Shown: positions 16,695 through 26,461, counted from the stretch's first letter. The stretch is 64,000 nt of DNA from Bradyrhizobium sp. AZCC 1721 (GCF_036924715.1 NZ_JAZHSB010000001.1:4641001-4705000); one strand, 5' to 3'. The notes: generated by a model from the letters alone, not told the origin. Translations and numbers: made by a program.

Positions 16695-17657
16695 CTATTT
16701 CTGTTGCGGCTGATTCTGTTGCGGCTGAGCCGGCTGCACCGGCGCGGTCGCAGATCCGCCGGTCGGAACCGCGGCTTCGGCAGTCTTGGTCGACTTGCCC
16801 GCCTGCGACTGCGCGTCGCCCTCCGTCGAGGAACTGACGAAGCGATCCTGCGGCTTGGAAGGCTTCGCCTCGGCCATCGGCACCGACGCATTGTCCTGCG
16901 GGAACACGTCGGCGATCGCATCGGTCGTGACGAGATTGGCCAGGCGCAATTCATCGCGTGACAACTGGTGCAGATCTTCCCACGGCGGAACACTGAGCGC
17001 GAGCGACAGCAAATCGCCGGTGCCGCCCATGTCGAAGGTATATTTCGTGAGGCGACCGATGTCGCGTTGCACAATCATCAGGTCCTGCGCGCTGTAACTC
17101 GAGGCCTTGGCGTCATCGGCGCGATCACCCATCCAGATCTGGTGCACGCGGACGTGCGCGACCGGCGGCACGTAACGGGTCTTGCCCGCGAGAAGCAGGA
17201 ACACGCACATCGACTCACAATAGGCTTCCGGCGCCACGCTGACGCGTTCACCACGCGGGGTCTTCGTGCGCACGGTGGCGCCGACCGTGGTCAGCGCGCC
17301 GAGACTGCGGAACCGCCGGCCAAGCGCGATGGAATCGTTGACCGAGCCGCCGCTGGAATCCAGCACGATGGTCGCGCCCGCGAGCTGGCGACCCTTGGCG
17401 AATTCGTCGAACTCCCGCGGACTATCCGCTGTGACGATGCCGACGGCCGAGACCCAGCCCCTGCAATCCGGCTGGCATGCATTCCACTTGAAATGCATTG
17501 GCTGTTTGCGTTCTTCGAGGGTGCCACCGGCATATGCCGAATTACCCAGCATCGTGATCGCGCCCGGCAATGCGAGACAAAAGGCGGTGGCACCGAGAAG
17601 GGCCCAACCGCGAAGTTTCAGCGACGTCTCAAACCTCAATTTGGTTCCTTCCCCCAA
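16695..17657 (-). CDS. Exported ClpP-like (COG3904-type) protein
   Basis: 320 residues. An N-terminal membrane/signal segment (about 15-40) is followed by a ClpP/crotonase-like domain: I-V-L-D-S-S-G-G-S-V-N-D-S (oxyanion strand), A-Y-C-E-S-M-C-V-F-L-L-L-A-G with a candidate catalytic Ser, and H-V-R-V-H-Q-I-W with a candidate His. This matches predicted periplasmic ClpP-like proteins. The last 65 residues are Pro/Gln/Ala-rich (Q-P-Q-Q-N-Q-P-Q-Q-K end) and likely disordered. Protease activity is inferred, not shown. Confidence 0.7.
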   Translation of the reverse strand: MGEGTKLRFETSLKLRGWALLGATAFCLALPGAITMLGNSAYAGGTLEERKQPMHFKWNACQPDCRGWVSAVGIVTADSPREFDEFAKGRQLAGATIVLDSSGGSVNDSIALGRRFRSLGALTTVGATVRTKTPRGERVSVAPEAYCESMCVFLLLAGKTRYVPPVAHVRVHQIWMGDRADDAKASSYSAQDLMIVQRDIGRLTKYTFDMGGTGDLLSLALSVPPWEDLHQLSRDELRLANLVTTDAIADVFPQDNASVPMAEAKPSKPQDRFVSSSTEGDAQSQAGKSTKTAEAAVPTGGSATAPVQPAQPQQNQPQQK

Positions 17658-17874
17658 GCCCCGTTTACGACTAGTGGCAATGGCCCCGTTTTAGCGCGAG
17701 ATGATTCTGTCATCGATCCGTATGAAAACGGTAACTGTGCTGACGTGTGTCGTCCATAATACCTTGGCTTGGTACGCCGCATTGCAGTGCGATAATTCCT
17801 AAGTGTGGCTAAATATCTGCAGGAATTGAGTTCCTTGCTTGGGAACCCCCGCAAGACTACGTACATAGTGCTGC

Positions 17875-18228
17875 ATGGCATCGGCAGGTCCTTCATCGTC
17901 ACAGCAAAAACAATGCACGGATTGTGCCAGCATCGCCCGTCGTCTGCCGCGCAATGCCGGACGCGCGCTGATATGGATCTATCGGCATTCGCTGTCGCTG
18001 CTGGTCGGCTACAACTGCCGGCATCTGCCGACATGCTCGGTGTATGGCGACGAAGCGATCGAACGTTTCGGTTTGTGGGGCGGCGGCTGGATGACGCTTG
18101 CGCGGCTGTTGCGCTGCCATCCCTGGGGCACGTCCGGGATCGACAACGTGCCGCTTACGGCGCCCGCGGGTGCGCGATGGTATCTGCCGTGGCGCTACGG
18201 ACGTTGGCGCGGCGTCAACGCTTCCTGA
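17875..18228 (+). CDS. yidD: Membrane protein insertion efficiency factor YidD
   Basis: 117 residues. The YidD core is clear: I-W-I-Y-R-H-S-L-S, then the cysteine-rich signature N-C-R-H-L-P-T-C-S-V-Y, A-I-E-R-F-G-L-W-G-G, L-L-R-C-H-P-W-G and G-I-D-N-V-P. YidD is a small peripheral membrane protein that helps YidC-mediated insertion. It is longer than the usual 70-90 residues owing to an N-terminal extension of about 30 residues (itself containing two Cys). In many bacteria yidD sits beside rnpA/yidC; here it stands alone. Confidence 0.9.
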   Translation: MASAGPSSSQQKQCTDCASIARRLPRNAGRALIWIYRHSLSLLVGYNCRHLPTCSVYGDEAIERFGLWGGGWMTLARLLRCHPWGTSGIDNVPLTAPAGARWYLPWRYGRWRGVNAS

Positions 18229-18253
18229 GTACGACGCTTGCAGCGATTGCGGC

Positions 18254-19495
18254 TTAGCGCCAGACGAAGAACCCGCCGCCCCATGGCTGTGGTCCGCCCC
18301 ATTGCTGCGGTCCGATATTCGCAGGCGGCCGCGGCCTGCGCGGGCGCAGTGGTGGCGGCGCCGCCTCCGCCGATGCCGTGGCGTCGATAGCGGGCGATCC
18401 ATCGTCCGGCAATCTCACCGACAGCAGCACATTCGTTTCCGGCGTGCGCCAGCGATAGCCGATGCCGAAATCGACCGGCTGTGCGCGGCGGAACAGTGCA
18501 GCATACGACTCCTGGTAACGCCCCGCGAATTCGTCGATCGGTCCGAGATAGCGGCCGAAGGGGAACAAGCGCCATTTCCTAGTGCTGTAGTAAGCGAGCG
18601 GAATTCCGGAATCGTCCTGGATGATGGTGGCGCTGTTGTTGAGCAGGAAGTCGCGCACCGTGGTGAAGTTGCCGGAGTGCAGCAGATAGGACGCGCTCTT
18701 GACCAGGCTGTTGCCAGGCGCGAGCGTCGCACAGAATTTCAGGAAACCGCTCGCCTTGACGCCGGAGTTGGAAAGATCGGTCGAGAAATAATACAGCGTC
18801 TTTTCCTGACCGTCGGGGTCCACGAAGATGATGCGCACGCCGCGCACGGCATTCGGCCCGGGATTTTCGCCCGCGAAATACGCCGCGCCCTTGTCGTCCA
18901 GCGAGATCGGACTGACCTCCCTCACAGTCATGCCCGAGCGCGCCAGGAACACGTAGAGGATCGGCAGCGTGCCGCTGATCTGCCCTGCCTGCAGATCGGT
19001 CTTCATCTGCTTGGTGATGAAAAAGCTGAAGCTCAGGATTGAACTGAGCGAACGTTCGACGTTGTAGAGCGCCGACGCGATGCCGCCGCGCGGCAGCCTT
19101 GTCAGATCGGGCACCGAGCCGACCGGCTCCAGCGCACTCAGCACATAAGTCGATGCCTTCGAATAGAAGGCATTTGCGTAGAGAAAGTCCGGGCCTGAGA
19201 ACATGTAGAACATGGTGGGCTTCGGCGCCGCCAGATTGGTATCGGCCCAGGTGCGGATCCGCGATATCTGGCGCTGCTCGAGTTGGCCGAACGCAGTGTC
19301 GAAGAATTTGGCGTGCCGTTGCCAGGCAGGATCTTTGGTGAGCGGCGCCAGCGGCGAGTCCGCCGAGGGCATCAGGCCTGCGAGAAATTTCGCGGTGTCG
19401 TCCACCGTTGCGGTTTGGGCGCGGACGGCAGCCACGGCCGCCAGCAGCATGACAGCAGCAAGCGTCGCCGTTCTCAGACAGTGCAGCATGCTCAT
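18254..19495 (-). CDS. Exported protein of unknown function
   Basis: 413 residues. The start ATG at 19495 overlaps the TGA of the permease gene (ATGA), implying translational coupling; the Met two codons later is an alternative. A signal peptide (about 1-27, ending A-V-R-A-Q) leads into a soluble domain. Features include F-Y-M-F-S-G-P-D-F-L-Y-A-N-A-F-Y and a region around S-F-F-I-T-K-Q-M-K-T-D-L. The C-terminus is Pro/Arg/Gly/Trp-rich (W-G-G-P-Q-P-W-G-G-G). I do not recognise the family. Confidence 0.75.
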   Translation of the reverse strand: MSMLHCLRTATLAAVMLLAAVAAVRAQTATVDDTAKFLAGLMPSADSPLAPLTKDPAWQRHAKFFDTAFGQLEQRQISRIRTWADTNLAAPKPTMFYMFSGPDFLYANAFYSKASTYVLSALEPVGSVPDLTRLPRGGIASALYNVERSLSSILSFSFFITKQMKTDLQAGQISGTLPILYVFLARSGMTVREVSPISLDDKGAAYFAGENPGPNAVRGVRIIFVDPDGQEKTLYYFSTDLSNSGVKASGFLKFCATLAPGNSLVKSASYLLHSGNFTTVRDFLLNNSATIIQDDSGIPLAYYSTRKWRLFPFGRYLGPIDEFAGRYQESYAALFRRAQPVDFGIGYRWRTPETNVLLSVRLPDDGSPAIDATASAEAAPPPLRPRRPRPPANIGPQQWGGPQPWGGGFFVWR

Positions 19496-20862
19496 TCGCG
19501 ACCCGTTGCGGCCACGGCGACTTGATCTGCCCGCTTGCGGAAGACGGCGTAAATCAAGAGACCTGAAAACATGATCAAAAGACCCAGCAGCGACTGCAAG
19601 GGACGTTCGGTCAGAAGGTAGTACATCATGAACCCGGTCACGAGCAGGAAAACCACAGGAGTTACCGGGTATCCCCAGGCACGGTAGGGCCGCGGCAGGT
19701 CCGGCTGCGTGATGCGCAGCTTGATCACCCCTAGCACGGTAAAGAACGAGCAGAACAGCAGCGCGAACTGGATGAAGTCGAGCACCGCCTCGAAGCTTCG
19801 CGTAAGCAGCATCAGGCTCGCGACCGTGAGCTGAAACAGAATGGCGTAGGCCGGCGCACCGCTGGCCGAACGGCCGGCGAACGGCCGCAGCACCGGAATG
19901 TCCTCGCCCATCGTCATCATGACGCGCGGCCCGATCCACATCATCGCGCTGATCGAGGAGATCAGCCCGAAGCAGATCATCGCGCCGACGATGCGGCCGC
20001 CGAGCTCGCCGAAGATGTAGCTGCCGGAGATGCGGGCGACGTCGAGCTGGCCCGCAAGCTTGTCGATCGGCGCGGTGTGCAAGAACACGGCGTTGAGCGC
20101 GACATACAGCACGAGCACGATCAGTGTTCCGACCAGCATCGCCCGCGGCACGTTGCGCTCCGGCAACCTCACCTCGCCGATAATGTAAGTTGCCGCGTTC
20201 CACCCTGAGAACGAATACATCACGAACACCAGGCTGATCGCGAACGGTGCGCTGACGATATGGGTGAAGTCGGACGCCGATGGCGCGAACGAAACCGGCT
20301 GTGCGGTGCCGATCACGAAGCCGCAGACCAGGAAGGCGATGATGAGTACCACCTTCAGGATGGTCGCGACCAGTTGAAAGGTCGAGGAGTGCCTGATGCC
20401 GGCGAGTTGCACCAGCGACACCAGCCAGACCACGCCGATCGCAAGTGCCAGCGGCGGCGTGTTGGGCAGCACCGACTTGCCGTACTCGCCAAACGCCATG
20501 GCGGCGAGCGCCACCGGCGCTGCAAAGCCGACCGTCGCCGACACCCAGCCCGCCACGAAACCGAAGGCCGAGTGATAGGCCCGGCCGAGGAAGTTGTACT
20601 CACCGCTCGAGCGCGGAAACATCGCGCCGAGCTCGCCGTAGGAAAACACCCCGCACAACGCGACGATACCGCCGACCGTCCACAGCAACAGGATGGAAAA
20701 GCCCGAGGGGATATCCTTGACCTGAAAGCCGAGGCTGGTGAAGACGCCGACACCGACCATATCGGCAACCACGATGGCAACCGCCACTAGGACCGAAACG
20801 GTCGAGCCGCTGCCGGAGCGCGAGCCAGGCCAGGACCGGCTTTCCGTTTCTGATGCCGCCAT
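19492..20862 (-). CDS. APC family amino-acid permease
   Basis: 456 residues with about 12 hydrophobic helices. The first helix has the APC signature V-G-V-G-V-F-T-S-L-G-F, and helix 6 reads Y-S-F-S-G-W-N-A-A-T-Y, typical of amino acid/polyamine/organocation transporters. The short N-terminal tail is Ser/Arg-rich. Substrate cannot be read from sequence. A perfect CtrA-type box lies about 70 bp upstream. It is the first gene of a two-gene unit with the exported protein at 18254-19495. Confidence 0.85.
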   Translation of the reverse strand: MAASETESRSWPGSRSGSGSTVSVLVAVAIVVADMVGVGVFTSLGFQVKDIPSGFSILLLWTVGGIVALCGVFSYGELGAMFPRSSGEYNFLGRAYHSAFGFVAGWVSATVGFAAPVALAAMAFGEYGKSVLPNTPPLALAIGVVWLVSLVQLAGIRHSSTFQLVATILKVVLIIAFLVCGFVIGTAQPVSFAPSASDFTHIVSAPFAISLVFVMYSFSGWNAATYIIGEVRLPERNVPRAMLVGTLIVLVLYVALNAVFLHTAPIDKLAGQLDVARISGSYIFGELGGRIVGAMICFGLISSISAMMWIGPRVMMTMGEDIPVLRPFAGRSASGAPAYAILFQLTVASLMLLTRSFEAVLDFIQFALLFCSFFTVLGVIKLRITQPDLPRPYRAWGYPVTPVVFLLVTGFMMYYLLTERPLQSLLGLLIMFSGLLIYAVFRKRADQVAVAATGRE

Positions 20863-20931
20863 CTCGGACCGTACCTTCAGCGCCCAGCCAGGACCTCATC
20901 GTGCAGGCTGACGCCCCTCAATTCAAGCAAT

Positions 20932-20947
20932 GTTAACAAGGGTTTAA
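20932..20947 (-). promoter_or_regulatory. CtrA-type box upstream of permease
   Basis: On the minus strand: TTAA-ACCCTTG-TTAAC, a perfect TTAA-N7-TTAAC site about 70 bp before the permease start. The rest of the 290-bp divergent gap up to 21155 holds no gene that I can see. Confidence 0.6.
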
Positions 20948-21155
20948 ATTGAGACATAAAATAGGTTGCATGGTACCTCCAGCTGCCCGTGCCACTACTG
21001 GATTGCGAAGACATCGTGGCGGTCCCACAATCGCGACACGATTGCATGGTCTCCTTTGGGCTTCCGGATGCGGGGAGTTTTTCCGGACGCTTAACGTCGC
21101 CTAAAGGCGTGCGAGCTTACGCCGGTTGACGGTGGATCTTGGGACATTGGGGTGG

Positions 21156-22466
21156 ATGGTCGGAGCTAATCCGAATTTCCCGACAGTTGATCGCGCCAGC
21201 CGGGCGACGTCTCCGGCCATGCCGCGCCGTGCGCTGCCCCTTCGATGGCACTGGGCGGCGATAGCCGCGCTGATCGTGCCGCTATCCTTCGTCCTGGTTC
21301 AATGCGGCAAGGCGCCGACCCCGGAAATGCTGGCGGCGAACACGGATGGCGCCAAATCCCGGGCCGCCAAGCCGCAGGCTTCCGCCGACACGTTCGACGA
21401 CCGTTTCCCCCAGCCGCAATTCGCCGACCGTTTCCCGACCGCGGGTGAAAGCTTGCCGCAAGTCCAGCGCCAGGTCGCACTGGCGCCGCAGCCGCACGCG
21501 GTGCGTACCGAGCCAATGCGGGTCGCCTCGCTGACGCCAACGCTGACGCTACCCCGCAATGAGCGTGAAGAACTGACCACGCTGGTCAGCATGAAATCCT
21601 CCGCCTTCCCTTATTTCGGCACCAATCCGCGCTCGGAAGAACCGTTCCTCAACATCGTCAAAGGCGACCGCAAGGGCCATCGCAGCTACAGCGGCAAGGT
21701 CTACTGGCAGGACGAGACCTACAACGACAGCCGCGTGCTGGTACATGTCCCCGAGACGTTCGATGTCAGGAAGCCGGGCGTGATTGTGGTGTTCTTCCAC
21801 GGCAACGGCGCGACGCTGGAGCGCGACGTCCGCGACCGCCAATTGGTGCCGCAGCAGATCTCGGATTCGGGCGTCAACGCCGTGCTGCTCGCCCCGCAAA
21901 TGGCTGTCAACGCCGCCGACTCCTCGGCCGGCAAGTTCTGGCAGCCGGGCGGCTTCAAGCGCTTCATCGAGGAGTCGGCAAGCCACCTCGCCCGCCTCCA
22001 CGGCGATCCGAAGTCGGCGCAGGCGTTCGCCAACATGCCGATCGTGATCGTCGGCTATAGCGGCGGGTTCCTGCCGACGGCGTGGAGCCTCGAAGTCGGC
22101 GGTCTTCCCAACCGGGTCCGCGGTGTGTTCCTGCTCGACGCCGTCTATGGCGAACTCGACAAGTTCGCTTCATGGATCGAGAAGAACCGGACCGGCTTCT
22201 TCGTCAGCTCCTATACCCGCTACACCAAGCGGCACGATCTGGAGCTGATGCAGATGCTCCGCGACAGGGGCATCAGCGTCACCGAGAGCATGGACGGGCC
22301 GTTGAAGCCCGGCAGCGTCGTGTTCGTGCAGACGCCTGACGGCGTCACCCATCGCGATTACGTCACGCAGGCCTGGACAGAGCATCCGGTCAAGGACGTG
22401 CTGGTCAAGATGGCCGCAACGCCCGCTTTGACCCGCGTCGCCGGTGCGCCCGACGCCAATCGCTAA
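21156..22466 (+). CDS. Putative lipoprotein with alpha/beta hydrolase domain
   Basis: 436 residues if ATG 21156 is used (GGGGTGG just upstream); ATG 21219 and an upstream TTG at 21126 are alternatives. A hydrophobic segment (about residues 33-48) ends in L-V-Q-C-G, a possible lipobox, so the protein may be anchored at the envelope. A disordered Ala/Gln/Arg stretch follows. The C-terminal half is hydrolase-like: V-V-F-F-H-G-N-G, then V-G-Y-S-G-G-F nucleophile elbow and F-L-L-D-A-V-Y-G. A catalytic His is probable in T-P-D-G-V-T-H-R-D-Y. Substrate unknown. Confidence 0.65.
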   Translation: MVGANPNFPTVDRASRATSPAMPRRALPLRWHWAAIAALIVPLSFVLVQCGKAPTPEMLAANTDGAKSRAAKPQASADTFDDRFPQPQFADRFPTAGESLPQVQRQVALAPQPHAVRTEPMRVASLTPTLTLPRNEREELTTLVSMKSSAFPYFGTNPRSEEPFLNIVKGDRKGHRSYSGKVYWQDETYNDSRVLVHVPETFDVRKPGVIVVFFHGNGATLERDVRDRQLVPQQISDSGVNAVLLAPQMAVNAADSSAGKFWQPGGFKRFIEESASHLARLHGDPKSAQAFANMPIVIVGYSGGFLPTAWSLEVGGLPNRVRGVFLLDAVYGELDKFASWIEKNRTGFFVSSYTRYTKRHDLELMQMLRDRGISVTESMDGPLKPGSVVFVQTPDGVTHRDYVTQAWTEHPVKDVLVKMAATPALTRVAGAPDANR

Positions 22467-22638
22467 CGGCCTCGGCGCGGTATCGCGGCGTGCCTGCCAT
22501 CATCCCGGATCGAATGGTCATCTTGATTGCGCGTGTCCCATGTCCGAACACGAACGCTTTGCCGGCCTCGGAAACCATGCGCGTCGCAGCCGGCGGAGCA
22601 CGACGACGCCTGCTGCGAACGAGCATTCCAGGATCTAC

Positions 22639-24975
22639 CTACCACCGCGTACGGAGAGAAAGCTCGAAGGTCCGCGGCGCGCCGAGAATGACGTAGTTCG
22701 CATCCGTAGCCCAAGCTGCATAGACCGCGTCGGTGATATTACGAACGCGGAATGTCAGGTCGGCGTTTTGCGCAAAACGGTAGGTGGCAAAAACATCCGC
22801 GATGGTGGCCGACGGCAACGTCACGAGGTTGGCATCGTCAGCGTTGATGGAGGCCCTGTGATTGATCCACGCGCCGACCGCCCAGTTTGTAAACGGCTGC
22901 CACGTGGCACCAAAGTTCGCCACGACCTGCGGCACATTCGGCGGCGTATTGCCCGTGTAATTCGCGGTCGTACTTGTTCGATATTCGTCATACCGGGCAT
23001 TCACGTAGGCAAAGTTCGCCTCAAGGCGCAAAGTCTCGATCGGGCGATAACTGCCGGAAATCTCAAAGCCGCGGGATGACTGCTTGCCCACCTGAACCGT
23101 AAATCCCGTCAGAGGATCGGTTGAGGGGATATCGGTCTTTTCGATCTGATAGACGGCAGCCAACAGCTCACCTCGTCCGTTCGCGAAGGCGTGTTTGATA
23201 CCGCCCTCCACCTGGCGCGCATTGGTGAGGCTGAAGGGAGTGTCGGTGACGCCCAATGTGAACAGAGCGAAGCGCGGCTCAACCGCAGTTGCATATTGCG
23301 CGTAGAGCGTCGTGTCGGCGCGAATGTCCCACAGTGCACCCATGCGATAGGTGCTGGGTTCGAACGTTTTGCTGTAGAGCTGGTTCGCCGGCCGCCGATT
23401 GTAGTCCACCTCCATTTGATCGACTCGAAACCCGCCAACAATTTTGACCCCTTTGAGCACCTCCAGGCGCGCCTCGCCGAAAACCGCCTTCTGCGTCAGA
23501 TCCGCGCGCACGTTTTGTGTCCGTGCAGTGCCTCGGGTGAAGAAGTCCGTCGGTGCGGGATTATAGGGATCGACGAGTTGAAGCGATGTCACCTCGTTGC
23601 GCGGACTGTCCCATCGCGTGCTTGCAACCTCAACGCCCATGACCGTCGACAGCGGCATCGCTCCCAAGCTGCCGTTCCAGTTCACGTCGAAACGATCGCC
23701 GATAAAGCGATGGTCGTAGCCGAGATTCTCCCATGTTTGCCGGCAGACTTGGTCTGTACCGGTGTTGTTGAGGAGGTTCTGCCCGCGGAAAGAGCAGGTG
23801 CCGCCTGCGGGAATATAGGCAAAGCGGTACGTGTTGATCCAATCGCGATCGGATTGATAGGACCAGAAGCGATTGCGGATCTTTAGCTCCTCGGTGTCAT
23901 ACGTCGTATTCCAGCGCAGCCACAGCACACTGTCGTCGTATTTGTTGTTCGGCAGGTTGTTGTAGTTGACCTCGCGGAGATCGGAGCGGATTTTCCCTCG
24001 CACCAGGGGCGTGCCCCAATACGCGTTCTCGATTTTCGATTTCATGTAGTCAAAGTCGACGGTCGATGACAATTGCGGCGTCACATCCCAGCGCAAGGCA
24101 CCTGCGACATTGCCGTATCTGACCTGGTTGTCATCGACCGGGCCGTTGTATCCGTTGACGACGCCGTCGAGTCGATAAGAGAAGCCATTCCCCAGCGGAC
24201 CTCCCTTTCCCACGGCCTGGCGGACGCCTTCGCGAGTAGTGAGCGAGGAGATTGTTTCCGACGGCTCGGTGACCCCGCTCGGTTGCTTGCGAACGAGATT
24301 GACGGCGCCGCCGATGGCGCCTTCACCGTAAAGGACCGACGCCGGTCCGCGCAGCACGTCTACCCTATCGAAAATGAAGCTGTCGTAGTTGCGCGTGCTG
24401 ATCGTGGTGTTGGTGACACGGATTCCATCATAGAGCACTGCGATGCCGTTCTCGGTGAACCCCCGCGTCGATGCAACGCCGGCAGCTCCTGGCCGGACGG
24501 CGGACGTAAAGCCGGTCAAGCCTTGAAGGGCGTCCACCCAACTAGTCTTGCCTCGCTCCTGCATCGTCGCCTGATTGACGCTCTCCGCGCTGCCCGGGAT
24601 GTCGCGAGCCGTGCCCGGCAGTCGCGATCCGGTCGTATTGGGCACGTTGAGATCGGTCGTCGAACGGATGTGGTCGCGCGGCAAGCCACCTGGCCATCCG
24701 TCGATTGGGCCTTGCGGCGCTCGATCCGCGCCGGTCTGCGCCTGGCGCGCGACGGACGCAGCCCGCATCTGCAAGCGCTTGCTCGTTCGCTGCTTTTGCT
24801 TGGTGGCTGGCCGTCCTTCCACCGTAATCGGAGGCAGGACAGCCTGAGGAACGGTTTGAGCAATGGCGGGCCGTGCACCGCCCGCGGCAAAGGATGCTGC
24901 GGCCAGAACTGCCAAAAACCGCATTCGGCGTCCGATCCGCCTCCCGACTTCACACCAATTGCCAATCTTTTCCAT
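22639..24975 (-). CDS. TonB-dependent outer-membrane receptor, probably zinc-regulated
   Basis: 778 residues. A signal sequence (about 18-40, ending A-R-P-A-I-A-Q) leads to a TonB-box-like L-P-P-I-T-V-E-G, a plug domain (V-L-R-G-P-A-S-V-L-Y-G-E-G-A-I-G-G-A) and a 22-strand barrel ending in aromatic F-E-L-S-L-R-T-R-W. It has the typical layout of siderophore-type receptors, which import metal-ligand complexes using TonB energy. A near-consensus Zur box directly upstream argues for a zinc or zincophore substrate over iron. The MFS gene lies upstream on the same strand but the Zur-box promoter between them separates the units. Confidence 0.85.
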   Translation of the reverse strand: MEKIGNWCEVGRRIGRRMRFLAVLAAASFAAGGARPAIAQTVPQAVLPPITVEGRPATKQKQRTSKRLQMRAASVARQAQTGADRAPQGPIDGWPGGLPRDHIRSTTDLNVPNTTGSRLPGTARDIPGSAESVNQATMQERGKTSWVDALQGLTGFTSAVRPGAAGVASTRGFTENGIAVLYDGIRVTNTTISTRNYDSFIFDRVDVLRGPASVLYGEGAIGGAVNLVRKQPSGVTEPSETISSLTTREGVRQAVGKGGPLGNGFSYRLDGVVNGYNGPVDDNQVRYGNVAGALRWDVTPQLSSTVDFDYMKSKIENAYWGTPLVRGKIRSDLREVNYNNLPNNKYDDSVLWLRWNTTYDTEELKIRNRFWSYQSDRDWINTYRFAYIPAGGTCSFRGQNLLNNTGTDQVCRQTWENLGYDHRFIGDRFDVNWNGSLGAMPLSTVMGVEVASTRWDSPRNEVTSLQLVDPYNPAPTDFFTRGTARTQNVRADLTQKAVFGEARLEVLKGVKIVGGFRVDQMEVDYNRRPANQLYSKTFEPSTYRMGALWDIRADTTLYAQYATAVEPRFALFTLGVTDTPFSLTNARQVEGGIKHAFANGRGELLAAVYQIEKTDIPSTDPLTGFTVQVGKQSSRGFEISGSYRPIETLRLEANFAYVNARYDEYRTSTTANYTGNTPPNVPQVVANFGATWQPFTNWAVGAWINHRASINADDANLVTLPSATIADVFATYRFAQNADLTFRVRNITDAVYAAWATDANYVILGAPRTFELSLRTRW

Positions 24976-24993
24976 TACTTACAGCCCCATAGC

Positions 24994-25011
24994 GCAATGT
25001 TATAACATTAC
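24994..25011 (-). promoter_or_regulatory. Zur-box-like operator
   Basis: GCAATGTTATAACATTAC contains the perfect palindrome AATGTTATAACATT and matches 16 of 18 positions of the Zur motif reported for Rhizobiales (GTAATGTAATAACATTAC, from memory of comparative studies). It does not resemble Fur or Irr (ICE) boxes. It lies 18 bp before the TonB receptor ATG and directly beyond the -10 hexamer. Confidence 0.6.
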
Positions 25012-25039
25012 ATCTATGGAACTCGCGTAAGGATGTCAA
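25011..25039 (-). promoter_or_regulatory. Sigma70-type promoter of TonB receptor gene
   Basis: On the minus strand, a perfect -35 hexamer TTGACA (25039-25034) is separated by 17 nt from TAGATG (25016-25011). Transcription would begin within the Zur-like box, so a bound repressor would block initiation. Confidence 0.5.
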
Positions 25040-25055
25040 AAGTCTTCGGCCAGCA

Positions 25056-26246
25056 TCAGCGCGGTGCGCTTCCCTGGCCCTTTTTCGGCTTGGTTAGAAT
25101 CACCGTCACCAGCGCCAACGCGACAAAGGTCGCCCCGACATAGCCATTGGCGAAGAGCAAATCGCGCGCGTACAGAAAACCGCCGATGGCCGAACCAATG
25201 GCCTGTCCGACGTAGAGCACGGATGTGTTGAGCGACACCGATGCGGACGCCAGCGCAGGCGCGGCGCCGACCAACCTCACCTGCTGCATCGAATTGGTGG
25301 AAGCAAATCCAATACCCCAAATCGCGACGGAGACAGCCATCAGCGGATAGATGCCGGCGCTGAGCGCCCATCCGCCCACGCCAGCCAGCAACACCGACGT
25401 GAACAGCATCGAAGTCTTCCATGCGCCCCAGGAATCGACGATCCGGGTTCCGATCGCGGTGCCGATGACACCACAGATACCGTAGACGGCGAATACCACG
25501 GCGATCGGGTCCGGGCCCGCCGCCGTCAGCCGCGCTAGCAACGGGCCCATATAGGTGAACACCACGAATTGGCCGGACATCTGCGCGGTCGTGATCAGCA
25601 GCAACAGCAGGATCATCCGGTTGCGGCCGATGGCCGCCCAGGTCTTGAGGTCGACCGGCGCACCCATCAGCCCGCGGGGCAGACGCCACGCCAGCAGGAG
25701 GAAACTCAGGCAGCTCATTGCACCAATGGCGCCATAGACCGCCTGCCAGCCATAGCGGCTGGCGATGAAGGTGATCGCCGGCAGGCCGACGGCTGCAGCC
25801 AGCGACCAGCCGAGAAAGATATAGGCGATGGTACTGCCGCGTCTTGCTTCAGGCACGATCAGTGCGGCCGTTCCCGCCGCTTGCGGCGTGTAGAGCGCGC
25901 CGATTGCCAGCATGACCAGGCGAATGGCGAGCAGGCTCGCATAGTCAGGCGCAAAGGCGGAGGCAATGTTGGTAAGCGCCAGCACCGCAAGGGTGGCCGT
26001 CAGCAGGGTGCGGCGCTCAATCTTGGAAGTCAGCCACGCCGTGACCGGCGAACCGACACACAGCATGATCGCGCCGAAGGTGATCAGAAGACCAGCGGTG
26101 CGGATCGAGACGTCAAGACCGGCAGACAGTTCGACCAGCATGCCCGCCGGGGCCAGCACCGAGCAGCCGGTGACGACGTTGCCGAGCATCAGCGCAGTCG
26201 GTGCAAAGCGGCGCTCGGCGTGGACGGGCCCGGGCACATGTTTCAT
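25056..26246 (-). CDS. MFS (DHA1-type) transporter
   Basis: 396 residues with about 12 membrane helices. The N-terminal half shows the DHA1 pattern L-I-T-F-G-A-I-M-L-C-V-G-S-P and a loop S-K-I-E-R-R between helices 2 and 3; motif-C-like G-W-S-L-A-A-A-V-G-L-P is in helix 5. Such proteins are drug or metabolite efflux pumps. It lies immediately upstream of the Zur-controlled TonB gene on the same strand. The TTGACA promoter between them begins 16 bp after its stop codon. Confidence 0.83.
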   Translation of the reverse strand: MKHVPGPVHAERRFAPTALMLGNVVTGCSVLAPAGMLVELSAGLDVSIRTAGLLITFGAIMLCVGSPVTAWLTSKIERRTLLTATLAVLALTNIASAFAPDYASLLAIRLVMLAIGALYTPQAAGTAALIVPEARRGSTIAYIFLGWSLAAAVGLPAITFIASRYGWQAVYGAIGAMSCLSFLLLAWRLPRGLMGAPVDLKTWAAIGRNRMILLLLLITTAQMSGQFVVFTYMGPLLARLTAAGPDPIAVVFAVYGICGVIGTAIGTRIVDSWGAWKTSMLFTSVLLAGVGGWALSAGIYPLMAVSVAIWGIGFASTNSMQQVRLVGAAPALASASVSLNTSVLYVGQAIGSAIGGFLYARDLLFANGYVGATFVALALVTVILTKPKKGQGSAPR

Positions 26247-26461
26247 GCAGATGCATGTAGACTGTGGGCCGTGCCAAGAAAAGGACGCGATACCGGATTA
26301 TTTGTCATCGCTCGTTATGAGTTTCATTGATTTGACGGCGCTGATGCCGAGCGGCTCTGCGTACGTCGCCGTGACGGGGAAGCATTCTTTCCCGGACGAT
26401 GGGGCCAGATGTTTGCCCTGCGGCCCTGCCATCACGGCCTATTTCGCGAAATTGCCCGATT

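Noticed and set aside
19496..20203. 236-codon upstream extension of the exported protein at 18254
   Set aside because: It overlaps the APC permease on the same strand in another frame, and the signal peptide starts at 19495.
21126..21155. TTG start 10 codons upstream of the hydrolase lipoprotein
   Set aside because: No ribosome site; the ATG at 21156 follows GGGGTGG.
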